A stretch of DNA of 64,000 nt from Silicimonas sp. Lineage in GTDB: Bacteria > Pseudomonadota > Alphaproteobacteria > Rhodobacterales > Rhodobacteraceae. The stretch spans positions 1 through 64,000 of the forward strand of contig JAJDUZ010000066.1 of the NCBI GenBank assembly GCA_022826385.1, read 5' to 3'. Below the pieces are notes generated by a model. That model did no database searches, had not been told where the DNA came from, and was given only the letters and a program-made list of their open reading frames with translations. Each line of letters begins with the position of its first letter. Position 1 is the stretch's first letter. The translations under genes were made by a program, and so were the position numbers. This document shows positions 44,902 through 55,938 of the stretch, piece by piece.

Positions 44902-46146
44902 ATGAGCGACAACGGACGACAGACACGCGCCGCGGCGATCCGCGCGATGACAGCAGTCACCGAAAAGGGCGTTACGCTGGGGGATGTATTGCCGCGGGAG
45001 ACCAAGGATTTGCCCCCAAGCGAGGCTGCCCGGGCAGGCCGGTTGGCGACCGAAGCGCTACGCTGGGCCAACCGCTCGGACCGGCTGTTGGGGCCGCATC
45101 TGCGATTGAAGCCGGAAGACCCGGTGATGAACGCGCTCCGGCTCGCGCTCTACGAGATATTCGAAGAGGGAAGTGCCCCACACGGCGTGGTGGATGCTGC
45201 CGTTGCGAACGTGACGCGGTCGAAATCCGGTCTGGTCAACGGGGTGCTTCGAAACGTGCTGCGGAAGGATGTCGACTGGTCGGCGCTGCCGGTGCCACAG
45301 ACGCCCAAATGGTTGAGGAAAAAACTGATTTCCGCTTGGGGCAAACAAGCTGTCGAGGCGATGGAACGTGTGCAGACGTCGCGTCCTCCGCTGGATCTCA
45401 CGTGCCGATCAGATGCCGCGACATGGGCAAAAACCCTCGGCGCAACAGAGTTGCCTGGCGGATCGCTTCGACTGGCGCCGGGTGTGCAGGTCTCTGCCTT
45501 GCCGGGATACGACGAAGGCGCGTGGTGGGTGCAGGACGCGGGTGCCAGCGTTGCAGCGCGGGTGCTGAACTCCCAACCCGGAGAGCGCATTCTGGACCTT
45601 TGCGCGGCGCCGGGTGGCAAAACCATGCAACTGGCGGCAGCCGGTGCGCGCGTCACCGCGCTGGACGTGTCGGAAGCGCGCATGAAGCGGGTCAGCGAAA
45701 ACCTGACCCGCACCGGCCTTGCCGCCGAGATCGTCGTGGCGGACGCGCTGAAGTGGAGCCCTGAAGCACCCTTCGACGCCATTCTGCTCGATGCGCCCTG
45801 TTCGGCCACTGGCACGCTCAGACGGCACCCGGATCTGGGGTATGCGCGGGACGGTTCGGGGATTGAAGAACTGATCGGATTGCAGGCGCAACTTCTTGAT
45901 AGGGCAGCAAAAATGCTGACCCGAAATGGCCGGTTGGTTTACTGCACCTGCTCGCTGCTACCGGAAGAAGGCGAGGCTCAGATCGATGCCTTTCTGGCAC
46001 GACATTCCGATTTTCAACTGGCTGAGATCACTCCGGACGATCCGCAATGGTGTGTGCCGCAAGGCTTGCGGCTAAGACCCGACCATTGGGAAGATCGCGG
46101 TGGCATTGACGGGTTTTTTGTCGCTTGCCTTGAAAATCGCCCATGA
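44902..46146 (+). CDS. RsmB/NOP family class I SAM-dependent RNA methyltransferase
   Basis: NusB-like N-terminus; VLNSQPGERILDLCAAPGGKTMQLA; DAILLDAPCSATGTLRRHPD; YCTCSLLPEEGE. Confidence 0.92.
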   Translation: MSDNGRQTRAAAIRAMTAVTEKGVTLGDVLPRETKDLPPSEAARAGRLATEALRWANRSDRLLGPHLRLKPEDPVMNALRLALYEIFEEGSAPHGVVDAAVANVTRSKSGLVNGVLRNVLRKDVDWSALPVPQTPKWLRKKLISAWGKQAVEAMERVQTSRPPLDLTCRSDAATWAKTLGATELPGGSLRLAPGVQVSALPGYDEGAWWVQDAGASVAARVLNSQPGERILDLCAAPGGKTMQLAAAGARVTALDVSEARMKRVSENLTRTGLAAEIVVADALKWSPEAPFDAILLDAPCSATGTLRRHPDLGYARDGSGIEELIGLQAQLLDRAAKMLTRNGRLVYCTCSLLPEEGEAQIDAFLARHSDFQLAEITPDDPQWCVPQGLRLRPDHWEDRGGIDGFFVACLENRP

Positions 46147-46217
46147 CAGGGCTTTGCAACCGCAGTATCTTGCGGGACAAGACCTGAAAACGGGCAATAG
46201 CAGAGGCAGGGCGGACG

Positions 46218-47972
46218 TTGGCAGACAACGAAAGCTGGTCCCAGAAGAGATCGCGTTTCCTGAACCGCATGCATGCGCGTGCGGCCCGTTTTGCTGCGGG
46301 TGCGACCGCATTCACGACCACGCCCGAGCCGCGGACGATCGGCGCTTATGCCCGCGGTCGTCAGATCAACGGCGGAAACTTCCTGTTCGCCGGCTTTCTT
46401 GTGCAAGCACCGCGCACAGCAATCTGGGACCTGCCGATGCCGGACGAAGGCTTCGAGATCGAGTTGCACGGCTTCACGTGGCTGGACGATCTGGCCGCCG
46501 TTGGGGATCTGCATGCGGCCCGAAACGCGCAAGAGTGGACGCATGAGTGGGTGCGCCGTTTTTCGGGCGGGCAGGGGCCGGGATGGACGCCTGACCTGAC
46601 GGGGCGCCGCCTGATCCGTTGGATCAACCACGCGATCATGTTGCTCAACGGTCAGGACAGCGCGACAAGCAGCGCCTATTTCAAAGCTTTGTCACAACAA
46701 ACCGTGTTCCTGTCGCGCCGTTGGAAGGCGGCGTCTCCTGGCTTGCCGCGGTTCGAAGCGCTGACCGGTTTGATTTATGCCGGATTGGCGCTTGAGGGGA
46801 TGGACAAGCATGTGGGCTCTGCCTCGCGCGCCTTGGCGCGGGAATGCGTTTCCGAGATTGACGCGGATGGCGGGCTGACCACGCGCAACCCGGAAGAGCT
46901 GCTCGAGGTTTTCACGCTGCTCAACTGGGCCGCAGATGCCGTGCGCGACGCTGGCCGGGTTCCACCCGAAGAGGTCAGCCGGGCCATCAAGTCGATCGCC
47001 CCGGTGTTGCGCGCGCTGCGCCATTCAGACGGCTCGCTGGCCCGGTTCCACGGCGGCGGCCGTGGCATGGACGGGCGTCTGGACCGGGCGCTGGCCACGG
47101 CGGCCGTGCGTGGCATGACTAACAACGATCGCTCGATGGGGTTCGCGCGGATCTCGCACGGGCGGACAAGTGTCATCGTCGATGCCGCGCCGCCTCCGTT
47201 GCGCGAAGCATCTGCAAATGCCCATGCCTCGACCCTGGCCATGGAAGTCACGTCGGGCCGGCGTCCCCTGATCGTCAATTGCGGGTCGGGTGCCACCTTC
47301 GGGCGCAGCTGGCGGCGCGCCGGGCGCGCGACCCCAAGCCATTCCACATTGGGCATCGAAGGGTTCTCGTCCTCCCGTCTCGGCACGGCGGGCAAGGTGG
47401 CCGAGAACGAAGCCGAGCTGCTGATCGAAATCCCGCAGGAAGTGGGTTTCGAACGGGCCGAGGTCGAGGGCGGAACGCGTTTGGTTGTCGGTCATGATGG
47501 ATATGTTCCGACCCATGGGCTGACCCATGTGCGGACGCTGCATATCGGCTTCGACGGACGCGAGCTTCGGGGCGAGGACGTGCTTATGGCCCGCAGCGAT
47601 CCCGACAAGCGACGGTTCGATCTGATGTTCGACAAGTCGCGGCTGAAGGGGATCCCCTTCACGGTTCGCTTCCACCTGCACCCTGACGTCGATGCGACCC
47701 TCGATATGAATGGTCATGCGGTGTCGATGGTGCTGAAAAGTTCCGAGATTTGGGTCTTCCGGTTCGAAGGTCCTGTCCAGCTGGACCTTGATTCCAGCGT
47801 CTATCTGGAAAAATCCCGCCTAAGTCCGCGTGCGACCAAACAGGTGGTTCTATCTGGCGTCGCAGTAGAGTATGCCACGCGCGTCAGCTGGTCGTTGGCG
47901 AAGACGCAGGACACCCCCAACGCGGTGCGCGACTTCGACTTGGAAGAGACCTCGGAGCTGATTGTAGAGTAA
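46218..47972 (+). CDS. Heparinase II/III family protein
   Basis: HGFTWLDDLAAVGD...ARNAQEWTHEWVRRFSGG; GGGRGMDGRLDRALATA; 584 aa. Confidence 0.88.
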   Translation: MADNESWSQKRSRFLNRMHARAARFAAGATAFTTTPEPRTIGAYARGRQINGGNFLFAGFLVQAPRTAIWDLPMPDEGFEIELHGFTWLDDLAAVGDLHAARNAQEWTHEWVRRFSGGQGPGWTPDLTGRRLIRWINHAIMLLNGQDSATSSAYFKALSQQTVFLSRRWKAASPGLPRFEALTGLIYAGLALEGMDKHVGSASRALARECVSEIDADGGLTTRNPEELLEVFTLLNWAADAVRDAGRVPPEEVSRAIKSIAPVLRALRHSDGSLARFHGGGRGMDGRLDRALATAAVRGMTNNDRSMGFARISHGRTSVIVDAAPPPLREASANAHASTLAMEVTSGRRPLIVNCGSGATFGRSWRRAGRATPSHSTLGIEGFSSSRLGTAGKVAENEAELLIEIPQEVGFERAEVEGGTRLVVGHDGYVPTHGLTHVRTLHIGFDGRELRGEDVLMARSDPDKRRFDLMFDKSRLKGIPFTVRFHLHPDVDATLDMNGHAVSMVLKSSEIWVFRFEGPVQLDLDSSVYLEKSRLSPRATKQVVLSGVAVEYATRVSWSLAKTQDTPNAVRDFDLEETSELIVE

Positions 47973-48049
47973 TGCGGGCAGCGGGACTGATGACATTCCA
48001 TGTTTCGGCTTATTTCGCCCCGGCCCCGCGCTGAGAGGACCAAACATAC

Positions 48050-49639
48050 ATGACTGATCTGCAGCCGGTGCGCCGCGCGCTTCTTTCCGTTTCCGACAAG
48101 ACCGGGTTGGTGGAGTTTGCCACGTCCCTTGCGGCGCGGGGGATCGACCTGATCTCGACCGGTGGCACGGCGAAGACGCTGCGCGAGGCCGGTTTGAAGG
48201 TTGCCGATGTCGCTGATCTGACGGGCTTCCCCGAGATGATGGATGGTCGTGTCAAAACGCTGCATCCAGTGGTGCATGGCGGTTTGCTGGCGCTGCGCGA
48301 CGACGCAGATCATGTCGCCTCGATGGAGGCGCACGGCATCGGGCCGATCGATCTGCTGGTCGTCAATCTTTACCCGTTCGAGGCCACCGTGGCCGCAGGC
48401 GCCGATTATGCGACGGCGATCGAGAACATAGACATTGGCGGGCCCGCAATGATCCGCGCGGCGGCCAAGAACCACGCCTTTGTCAACGTCGTGGTCGATG
48501 TCGAGGATTACACCGCGGTTTTGGCCGAACTTGATGCGCATGACGGTCAGACCACCTATGCCTATCGTCAGAAACTGGCGTTGACGGCCTATGCCCGCAC
48601 AGGCGCTTACGACGCCGCTGTCTCCAGTTGGATGTCAGGGGCATTGGGCGAGACCACACCGCGCCGCCGGGCCTTTGCCGGGACGCTGGCGCAGACGCTG
48701 CGCTATGGCGAGAACCCGCATCAGGCGGCGGCGTTTTATACTGACGGAGCTGATACGCCCGGTGTTGCAACGGCGGTTCAGCATCAGGGCAAGGAGCTGT
48801 CCTATAACAACATCAACGACACCGATGCCGCGTTCCGTCTGGTCGCCGAGTTCGCGCCCGAGGACGGGCCTGCGGTTGCCATCATCAAGCACGCGAACCC
48901 GTGCGGCGTGGCGCGCGGCGCGACATTTGCAGAAGCGTTCGGGCGGGCCTTCTACTGTGACAGGACAAGCGCCTTTGGCGGGATCGTCGCCCTGAACGGC
49001 ACGCTGGATGAGGACACGGCCACCGCCATCTCGGAGATCTTCACCGAGGTTGTCATTGCCCCCGACGCAACCGACGGCGCCAAGGCTGTGTTCGCGGCCA
49101 AGAAGAACCTGCGCCTTCTGACGACCGCCGGTCTGCCGGACCCGTTGGCGCCACGCCTTGCCGTGCGTCAGGTTTCTGGTGGCTGGCTGGTGCAGGACGA
49201 CGACGTGGGCCACATCACATTGGACGATCTGAAGGTCGTCACCGACAAGGCCCCGACCGACGACCAGATGGCCGATCTTCTGTTTGCATGGCGGGTTGCC
49301 AAGCACGTGAAGTCGAACGCGATTATCTATGCCAAAGGCGGCGCAACGGTCGGGATCGGGGCAGGCCAGATGAGCCGCGTCGACAGCTCGACCATTGCGG
49401 CGCTCAAGGCCAAGCGCATGGAGGAGGAATTGGGTCTGGCTGAAAGCACGGCCATCGGCTCGGTGGTGGCATCCGACGCGTTCTTCCCGTTCCCCGACGG
49501 TTTGCTTGCAGCGGCTGAAGCCGGTGCAACCGCGGTCATCCAGCCGGGCGGATCGATGCGCGATGACAGCGTGATCGAGGCGGCGAACGAAGCGGGGCTT
49601 GCCATGGTCTTCACTGGCATGAGACATTTCCGGCACTGA
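48050..49639 (+). CDS. purH: Bifunctional AICAR formyltransferase / IMP cyclohydrolase
   Basis: [72 protein letters not shown]. Confidence 0.97.
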   Translation: MTDLQPVRRALLSVSDKTGLVEFATSLAARGIDLISTGGTAKTLREAGLKVADVADLTGFPEMMDGRVKTLHPVVHGGLLALRDDADHVASMEAHGIGPIDLLVVNLYPFEATVAAGADYATAIENIDIGGPAMIRAAAKNHAFVNVVVDVEDYTAVLAELDAHDGQTTYAYRQKLALTAYARTGAYDAAVSSWMSGALGETTPRRRAFAGTLAQTLRYGENPHQAAAFYTDGADTPGVATAVQHQGKELSYNNINDTDAAFRLVAEFAPEDGPAVAIIKHANPCGVARGATFAEAFGRAFYCDRTSAFGGIVALNGTLDEDTATAISEIFTEVVIAPDATDGAKAVFAAKKNLRLLTTAGLPDPLAPRLAVRQVSGGWLVQDDDVGHITLDDLKVVTDKAPTDDQMADLLFAWRVAKHVKSNAIIYAKGGATVGIGAGQMSRVDSSTIAALKAKRMEEELGLAESTAIGSVVASDAFFPFPDGLLAAAEAGATAVIQPGGSMRDDSVIEAANEAGLAMVFTGMRHFRH

Positions 49640-50130
49640 TGCGTGTTCTTCTTCCCCTCTGGATCACGACGCTTGTCGTCCTGATCATCGACCAGTTCAC
49701 GAAACTGATCGTCGTGCACGCGCTCGATCTGAAGACGCGTGGGGGGATGATGGTGCTGGACCCGTACCTGAATTTCAGGATGGCGTGGAACACTGGCATC
49801 AATTTCGGCATCCAGATCGGCGACCGCTGGGTTTTGATCATGTTGGCAGCAGTGATCTGTGCGTGGGTCTATTGGTGGATGAACCGCGACCGTCCGCGCG
49901 CCATCGTGCAAGTGACGGCTGGCATGGTCATTGGCGGTGCAATCGGCAACGTGATCGACCGGATCGTCTATGGCGCGGTGGCCGATTTTCTGAACATGTC
50001 CTGCTGTGGATGGGAGAACCCGTATTCCTTCAACGTGGCAGATATTTCGATCTTCATAGGGGCGATTGGTCTGATCCTTCTTACCAATGATGTCGAGCCA
50101 ACACGCGACTCGCCAGAGCGTTCGGACTGA
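49639..50130 (+). CDS. lspA: Signal peptidase II
   Basis: [40 protein letters not shown]. Confidence 0.95.
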   Translation: MRVLLPLWITTLVVLIIDQFTKLIVVHALDLKTRGGMMVLDPYLNFRMAWNTGINFGIQIGDRWVLIMLAAVICAWVYWWMNRDRPRAIVQVTAGMVIGGAIGNVIDRIVYGAVADFLNMSCCGWENPYSFNVADISIFIGAIGLILLTNDVEPTRDSPERSD

Positions 50131-50158
50131 CGTAAAAGAGGTCAAACGAGGAGTGGCG

Positions 50159-50680
50159 ATGCGACGGTCATTATTGGTCATGAGTGTTCTGGTCGGTCTG
50201 TCTGCCTGTGGCACGGCAGACGAGCCTAACCTGCTGAACATCTCGCGGCCACGGAACCAAGGGCCGGACGAGTTCGCCATTCTTCCGACGAAACCGCTTG
50301 AATTGCCCGAAGATCTGGCGGCTTTGCCGTCACCGACGCCCGGTGGCGCAAACCGCACCGACCAGACGCCGCAAGCCGATGCCTATGCCGCCCTTGGGGG
50401 CAATGCCGCCGCTTTGTCGAGGGCGTCCAGTGACGGTGCCCTCTTGGCCCATTCGCGCCGCTTCGGGGTCGACCCGGATATCCGTGCCGAGCTTGCTGCC
50501 GCCGACCTTGAATTCCGGCGCGAGAACGACGGAAGACTGCTTGAGCGCTTGTTCAACGTGAACGTGTATTTCCGCGCTTACGAGGAAATGTCACTGGATC
50601 AGTACCGCGAATTGGAGCGTTTGCGCCGCGCCGGCATCCGGACCTCGGCCGTGCCACCTGACCCCGCACTTGACGAATAG
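50159..50680 (+). CDS. DUF3035 domain-containing lipoprotein-like protein
   Basis: [57 protein letters not shown]; lipobox LSAC. Confidence 0.85.
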   Translation: MRRSLLVMSVLVGLSACGTADEPNLLNISRPRNQGPDEFAILPTKPLELPEDLAALPSPTPGGANRTDQTPQADAYAALGGNAAALSRASSDGALLAHSRRFGVDPDIRAELAAADLEFRRENDGRLLERLFNVNVYFRAYEEMSLDQYRELERLRRAGIRTSAVPPDPALDE

Positions 50681-50761
50681 ACGGTCACGTCCCCGCGAGG
50701 CCCGTCTTGAAGCCCGGGCAATAAGCGCCATCTGTTCGGAAACCCGATGAAAGGAATGCGC

Positions 50762-52102
50762 ATGCGTTTTGCCCCGCTGGCCTTGATCACGTCACTCATT
50801 GTGGCCCCTGTGTCCGCATTGGCCACGGAAGTGACCAGCTTCGAACTGGACAACGGGATGGAGGTCGTGGTGGTCGAGAACCGCCGTGCCCCGGTCGTTG
50901 TCCACATGGTCTGGTACAAGGTCGGCGCTGCCGATGAGCCGAAGGGGCGCTCGGGGATTGCGCATTTCCTTGAACACCTGCTTTTCAAGGCCACCGACGA
51001 GCTCGAAGCGGGCGAGTTGTCGGAAACGGTGAACCGGAACGGCGGCAGCGACAACGCCTTCACGGCGCAGGATTATACCGGGTATTTCCAGCGGATCGCT
51101 TCGGATCGGCTTGAGCTGGTGATGTCGATGGAAGCCAGCCGGATGGACGGGTTGCGGCTTGTGCCGGAAGATATCGGAACCGAGCGCGACGTGGTCATCG
51201 AAGAGCGCAACCAGCGGGTCGAGAACACGCCGAACGCGCTCTTTGGCGAGCAGATGCGCGCGGCACAGTATCTGAACCACCCTTACGGCACGCCGGTGAT
51301 CGGCTGGAAGCACGAAGCCCATTCGCTGACCATGGAAGACGCGCTGGACTTCTATGCCCAGCACTATGGCCCGAATAATGCGATCCTGGTGGTGGCCGGG
51401 GACGCGGACCCGGACGAGGTGAAACGCCTTGCCGAGAAGCATTATGGTGTCATCCCACCCAACCCGAGCGTGGTTGAGCGCGACCGGGTGAAAGAACCGC
51501 CGCAACTTTCCGAACGCCGACTGGTCTTTGTCGACCCGCGTGTTGGCAACAATTTCGTCAACCGCACCTATCTGGCGCCCGAACGGGACCCCGGCGCGCA
51601 AGAGGAAGCCGCGGCGTTGACGCTGCTGGCAGAGGTTCTGGGTGGCTCGTCCACGACCTCGGTTCTGGCGCAGAAGCTGCAGTTCGAGGCCCAGAACTCG
51701 ATCTATGCGTCGGCCTGGTATTCCGGCCAATCGCTGGATGACACGACGTTCAACGTGGTCAATGTCCCGGTTCCCGGCGTTTCCTTGGAAGAGGCAGAGG
51801 CGGCGCTGGATCAGGCGATTGCAGAGTTCATCGAAGAGGGTGTCGATCCCGAGAAGCTTGACCGGATCAAGCGGCAGATCCGCGCGTCCGAGATCTATGC
51901 GCTGGATAACGTGCGAGGGCTGGCCAACCGCTATGGCTCGGGCCTGACCAGCGGCCTGACGATCGAAGATATCGAAGCGTGGCCGGATATTCTTCAAGCG
52001 GTCACCGGCGAGGATATCATCGCCGCGGCCAAGATGGTCTTCGACCGCCGCAAGGCCGTCACTGGCTACATGATGCAATCCGAGGAAGAGGTGACCCAAT
52101 GA
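50762..52102 (+). CDS. M16 family zinc peptidase (catalytic motif intact)
   Basis: HFLEHLLFKAT (HxxEH) and downstream E; signal peptide. Start could be 50747, 50756 or 50762. Confidence 0.92.
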   Translation: MRFAPLALITSLIVAPVSALATEVTSFELDNGMEVVVVENRRAPVVVHMVWYKVGAADEPKGRSGIAHFLEHLLFKATDELEAGELSETVNRNGGSDNAFTAQDYTGYFQRIASDRLELVMSMEASRMDGLRLVPEDIGTERDVVIEERNQRVENTPNALFGEQMRAAQYLNHPYGTPVIGWKHEAHSLTMEDALDFYAQHYGPNNAILVVAGDADPDEVKRLAEKHYGVIPPNPSVVERDRVKEPPQLSERRLVFVDPRVGNNFVNRTYLAPERDPGAQEEAAALTLLAEVLGGSSTTSVLAQKLQFEAQNSIYASAWYSGQSLDDTTFNVVNVPVPGVSLEEAEAALDQAIAEFIEEGVDPEKLDRIKRQIRASEIYALDNVRGLANRYGSGLTSGLTIEDIEAWPDILQAVTGEDIIAAAKMVFDRRKAVTGYMMQSEEEVTQ

Positions 52103-53412
52103 TCCGCTTTGCTCTGACCGTGGGGATGTTCTTCGGGCTGACAGTGCCTGTTCAGGCGGCCGTCGACATTCAGGAGATCGAAACGCCCGGCGGTATCGCC
52201 GCGTGGTTGGTCGAGGAAGACTCGATCCCCTTCACCGCACTGGAACTGCGCTTTGCCGGTGGCGCATCGCTGGACCGCGACGGCAAGCGGGGCGCCATCA
52301 ACCTGATGACGGCCACCATCGAGGAAGGTGCGGGCGATCTGGACGCTCAGGGATTTGCGGTCGCGCGGGACGATCTGGCCGCCTCGTTCAGCTTCGATGT
52401 CGGGCGCGACGGGCTCTCGGTCTCGGCGCGGTTCCTGACCGAAAACCGGGACGAGGCCATTGCTCTGCTTAAGCTGGCACTGACCCAGCCCCGCTTCGAT
52501 CAAGAGGCCATCGACCGGGTGCGCGAACAGGTGCTGTCGAACATCCGCAGCGATGCCAACGACCCCAACAGCATTGCCGGGCGGCGGCTGAATGCGCTGG
52601 CCTATGGCGATCACCCTTATGCGACGAACTATGAAGGCACGCTGGAAAGCGTCGGCGCCCTGACCCGCGAGGATATCTTGAATGCTTACGGTGACGTTTT
52701 GGTCAAGGATCGCGTCTTCGTGGGGGCCGCGGGCGACATCTCGGCTGAAGACCTCTCGGCACTGCTGGACGACCTTCTGGGCGATTTGCCGACGGACGGC
52801 GCGCCGTTGCCAGAACCGGTGGAACTGCAACTGACCGGCGGTGTCACGGTCGAGCCATTGAACGTACCGCAATCGGTTGCGCTGTTCGGGCATATCGGCA
52901 TTCCGCGAGATGACCCCGACTTCTTTCCGGCCTTTGTGGCAAACGAGGTCTTCGGGGGCTCGGGCTTGCAATCACGTCTCAGCCTGGAAGTGCGCGAGGA
53001 ACGCGGGCTGACCTATGGCATTGGCTCGTATCTGGTGAACTACGATTATTCCCACGTGCTGCTGGGCCAGTTTGCCTCGGCCAATGACCGGGTGAGCGAA
53101 GCGATTGACGTGGTTCTGGCCGAATGGGCCAAGATCGCCGAAGAAGGTGTCACGGAAGACGAACTGGATACGGCCAAGACCTATCTGACCGGGGCTTATC
53201 CGCTGCGGTTTGACAGCAATGCATCGATTGCACGTATCCTTGTCGGGATGCAGCAGGACGGGTTGCCGATCGACTATATCGAGACGCGAAACGGCAAAGT
53301 CGACGCGGTGACGCAGGAAGATGTGCAGCGCGTGGCCAAGCGGCTCTACCAGCCCGAAGCGCTGCGTTTCGTGGTCGTCGGGCAGCCCGAGGGGCTGGAA
53401 AGCGTCAATTGA
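52099..53412 (+). CDS. M16 family peptidase-like protein (no HxxEH seen)
   Basis: ATGA overlap with the preceding gene; M16 fold (IAAWLVEEDSIPFTALELRFAGGASLD; NPNSIAGRRLNALAYGDHPYATNYEGTLESVGALTREDI) but the zinc motif is replaced by KRGAINLMTATIEEG. Confidence 0.9.
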   Translation: MIRFALTVGMFFGLTVPVQAAVDIQEIETPGGIAAWLVEEDSIPFTALELRFAGGASLDRDGKRGAINLMTATIEEGAGDLDAQGFAVARDDLAASFSFDVGRDGLSVSARFLTENRDEAIALLKLALTQPRFDQEAIDRVREQVLSNIRSDANDPNSIAGRRLNALAYGDHPYATNYEGTLESVGALTREDILNAYGDVLVKDRVFVGAAGDISAEDLSALLDDLLGDLPTDGAPLPEPVELQLTGGVTVEPLNVPQSVALFGHIGIPRDDPDFFPAFVANEVFGGSGLQSRLSLEVREERGLTYGIGSYLVNYDYSHVLLGQFASANDRVSEAIDVVLAEWAKIAEEGVTEDELDTAKTYLTGAYPLRFDSNASIARILVGMQQDGLPIDYIETRNGKVDAVTQEDVQRVAKRLYQPEALRFVVVGQPEGLESVN

Positions 53413-53502
53413 AGTCAAGAGACGACTGACGCACCGTGCGTCTCGAAGCCGCCGGCCCTATGATAAGGGGCGGTCGCAGATTGTTCTGTAAATTTCCCAA
53501 GC

Positions 53503-53530
53503 TTCAGTCAGCCCTCGGGCGATGACTGAA
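53503..53530. promoter_or_regulatory. Nested inverted repeat TTCAGTCA-GCCCTCGGGCGA-TGACTGAA
   Basis: Perfect 8-bp outer arms with an inner GCCC-TC-GGGC stem, upstream of the epimerase gene. Confidence 0.5.
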
Positions 53531-53560
53531 CTTGGCGCGAAGCGAAGGAGGAGGGTCCAC

Positions 53561-54463
53561 ATGCGCGTGCTTTTCACTGGGGGTGCCGGCAAGGCTGGTC
53601 GCCATGCTGTTGCCTATCTTCTGGCGCAGGGCCATCGGGTTCTGAACGTCGACAAAGTGCCGCTGGACATGCCGGGCGTCGACAACCGCATCGCTGACAT
53701 CACCGACCCCGGTCACATGCATGACGTCATGCAATCCTATGCGAATTTTGACGAGCTTCGACCGGGCACCGGCGTGCCCGCATTCGATGCCGTCGTTCAC
53801 TTTGCCGCTGTGCCGCGCATCCTCGTGACCGGTGACAACGAATGCTATCGAACCAATGTCATGGGCACCTACAACATTATTGATGCAGCCCTGAAAGCCG
53901 GTGTCCGCAAGATCATCTTCGCCTCCTCTGAAACCACCTATGGCGTGTGCTTCTGGGATGGTGAGAAAAAGCCAGACTACCTGCCGATCGACGAAGCGCA
54001 TCCAACCGTGCCTATGGACAGCTATGCCATGTCCAAGGTCGTGAACGAGGCGACGGCGCGCAGCTTTCAAGCGCGCAGCGGGGCCGACATCTATGGGCTG
54101 CGCATCAACAACGTGATCGAGCCGCACGAGTACAAGTCCGATTTCCCGGGCTATATCGCCAACCCCGAGACCCGGTTGCGGAACATCTTCGCCTATATCG
54201 ACGCGCGGGACCTGGGCCAGATGGTGGACCGGTGCCTGAAAACAGACGGGCTTGGGTTCGAGGTGTTCAACGTCTCGAACGACGATCATTCCGTGGCGGA
54301 TTCCACGCCGGAATTGCTGGCCAGATTCTATGAGGGTGTACCGGTCACCAGGGAGATGGGCTCGACCGAGACATTCTATTCCAATGAAAAAGCCAAGCGG
54401 CTGCTTGGCTTCGCGCCCCAGCATCACTGGCGCATGTATCTGGACGACCCGACCCGGGCCTGA
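53561..54463 (+). CDS. NAD(P)-dependent epimerase/dehydratase-like oxidoreductase
   Basis: MRVLFTGGAGKAGRHAVAYLLAQGHRVLNVDK; YAMSKVVNE; SD AAGGAGGAGG upstream. Confidence 0.9.
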   Translation: MRVLFTGGAGKAGRHAVAYLLAQGHRVLNVDKVPLDMPGVDNRIADITDPGHMHDVMQSYANFDELRPGTGVPAFDAVVHFAAVPRILVTGDNECYRTNVMGTYNIIDAALKAGVRKIIFASSETTYGVCFWDGEKKPDYLPIDEAHPTVPMDSYAMSKVVNEATARSFQARSGADIYGLRINNVIEPHEYKSDFPGYIANPETRLRNIFAYIDARDLGQMVDRCLKTDGLGFEVFNVSNDDHSVADSTPELLARFYEGVPVTREMGSTETFYSNEKAKRLLGFAPQHHWRMYLDDPTRA

Positions 54464-54499
54464 GGCGTGGCCCGGCCTGACGCCGGGCCAACCAGCCCA

Positions 54500-55042
54500 T
54501 TAGTAGGTGCTGCCGGGCTTGCCGTTGATGGCAGCCTTCAGCGACACGTAAGCCCATGTTTCGCGGCCACCGCGCTGGATGATTTCACGCAGTTGCTGCT
54601 TGGCCCCATCGACATCGCCCATCGAGACAAGGCCCTGACCCATATAGGAGCGCGCCAGGATGTAGTCCGGGTCCTGTTCAAGCGCAGCGCCATAATAGGC
54701 CATGGCATCGGCCATCTTGCCCTGCTTGCGGCTGATGAAGCCACGATAGTTCAGGAAGCGCGCGTCGTTCGGTTCGTCGGCGCTGGCCATCACGAGATAA
54801 GCGCGGTCATAGGCGCCGGCATAGGCCAGCTCGCGGACGGCGTCATAACGCTGGTCGTCGTTGAACGACTGCTGGTCGGCGTCGACGCAGACCTTCGCGT
54901 CCTCGTCATAGATCTGACCGTCGGTGCATTCGGTCGTCGTGCTGGTGGTCTTCGGCGGGGTGCTGTCCTCGCTGCCTGCGGCATGGGCGTTGATGGTCAT
55001 CGCAAGGAAAAGGGGTAGGGCGGTGTAAAATGTGCGGCGCAT
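54500..55042 (-). CDS. Secreted tetratricopeptide-repeat protein
   Basis: Signal MRRTFYTALPLFLAMTINAHA; GFISRKQGKMADAMAYYGAALEQDPDYILARSYMGQGLVSMGDVDGAKQQL. Confidence 0.82.
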   Translation of the reverse strand: MRRTFYTALPLFLAMTINAHAAGSEDSTPPKTTSTTTECTDGQIYDEDAKVCVDADQQSFNDDQRYDAVRELAYAGAYDRAYLVMASADEPNDARFLNYRGFISRKQGKMADAMAYYGAALEQDPDYILARSYMGQGLVSMGDVDGAKQQLREIIQRGGRETWAYVSLKAAINGKPGSTY

Positions 55043-55111
55043 GGCGGCCTCCAATCTGTGGTTCATGCCTGTCTTACGCGCCAAGCTAGGGCTTTATTCA
55101 CGCCGGACCGC

Positions 55112-55150
55112 AAAAAAGAAACGGCCGCACCTAAAGGCACGGCCGGTTTC
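55112..55150 (-). terminator. Rho-independent terminator downstream of carD
   Basis: Minus strand GAAACCGGCCGTGCC-TTTA-GGTGCGGCCGTTTCTTTTTTG: GC-rich stem plus T-run. Confidence 0.8.
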
Positions 55151-55168
55151 ATGTGTTTTGCTAGGAAA

Positions 55169-55678
55169 TCAGGCAGCGCGGCTCAGAAGAACCTCGCCCA
55201 CTTCACGCTGTGCGTCCAACTCGTCGGCACCGTTTACGGCAGCAACCTCGCGCGTCAGACGCTCCAAAGCGGCTTCGTAAAGCTGACGCTCGGAATAGCT
55301 CTGCTCGCGCTGGTCGTCGGCGCGGTGCAGGTCGCGGACCACTTCGGCAATGGCGATCAGATCGCCCGAGTTGATCTTCTGTTCATATTCCTGCGCCCGG
55401 CGCGACCACATGGCCTTCTTGACCCGCGCCTTGCCCTTGAGCGTCGTCATCGCTTTCGACACCACGTCTGGCGACGACAGCGTGCGCATGCCGACATCGG
55501 CGGCCTTGTTTGTCGGCACGCGAAGCGTCATCTTGTCTTTCTCGAACGAGATCACGAAGAGTTCCAGCGTCAGACCGGCGATCTCCTGTTCCTCGATCGA
55601 AATGATTTGTCCGACACCATGGGCCGGATAGACCACATAGTCGTTCGGACGAAATTCCATCTTCTTGGGTTTGCTCAT
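55169..55678 (-). CDS. carD: CarD family transcriptional regulator
   Basis: FRPNDYVVYPAHGVGQIISIEEQEIAGLTLELFVISFEKDKMTLRVP. Confidence 0.93.
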   Translation of the reverse strand: MSKPKKMEFRPNDYVVYPAHGVGQIISIEEQEIAGLTLELFVISFEKDKMTLRVPTNKAADVGMRTLSSPDVVSKAMTTLKGKARVKKAMWSRRAQEYEQKINSGDLIAIAEVVRDLHRADDQREQSYSERQLYEAALERLTREVAAVNGADELDAQREVGEVLLSRAA

Positions 55679-55938
55679 TCAGCGTTGTCCCTTTTTGGCC
55701 ATGAGCCCGGTTTGCGACACAAAAAGACCCGCGGGAGTCGGATTGTTTCCTCCCGTCGAAGCAGCCCTGTCGTTTTGAAACCGAGCCTTCACGACCCTGT
55801 TCAGCCCTATGTAACGGAAATATAGCTGAAAATTAGGGCATTTCCAAGGCGTGGGCATGATAGCTGGCACTAGCCCCATAAAAACAAGGGCATTTTGGTG
55901 CAAATTACCGCGCGTCAACTTTGGCTTGCGCGGCGAAT

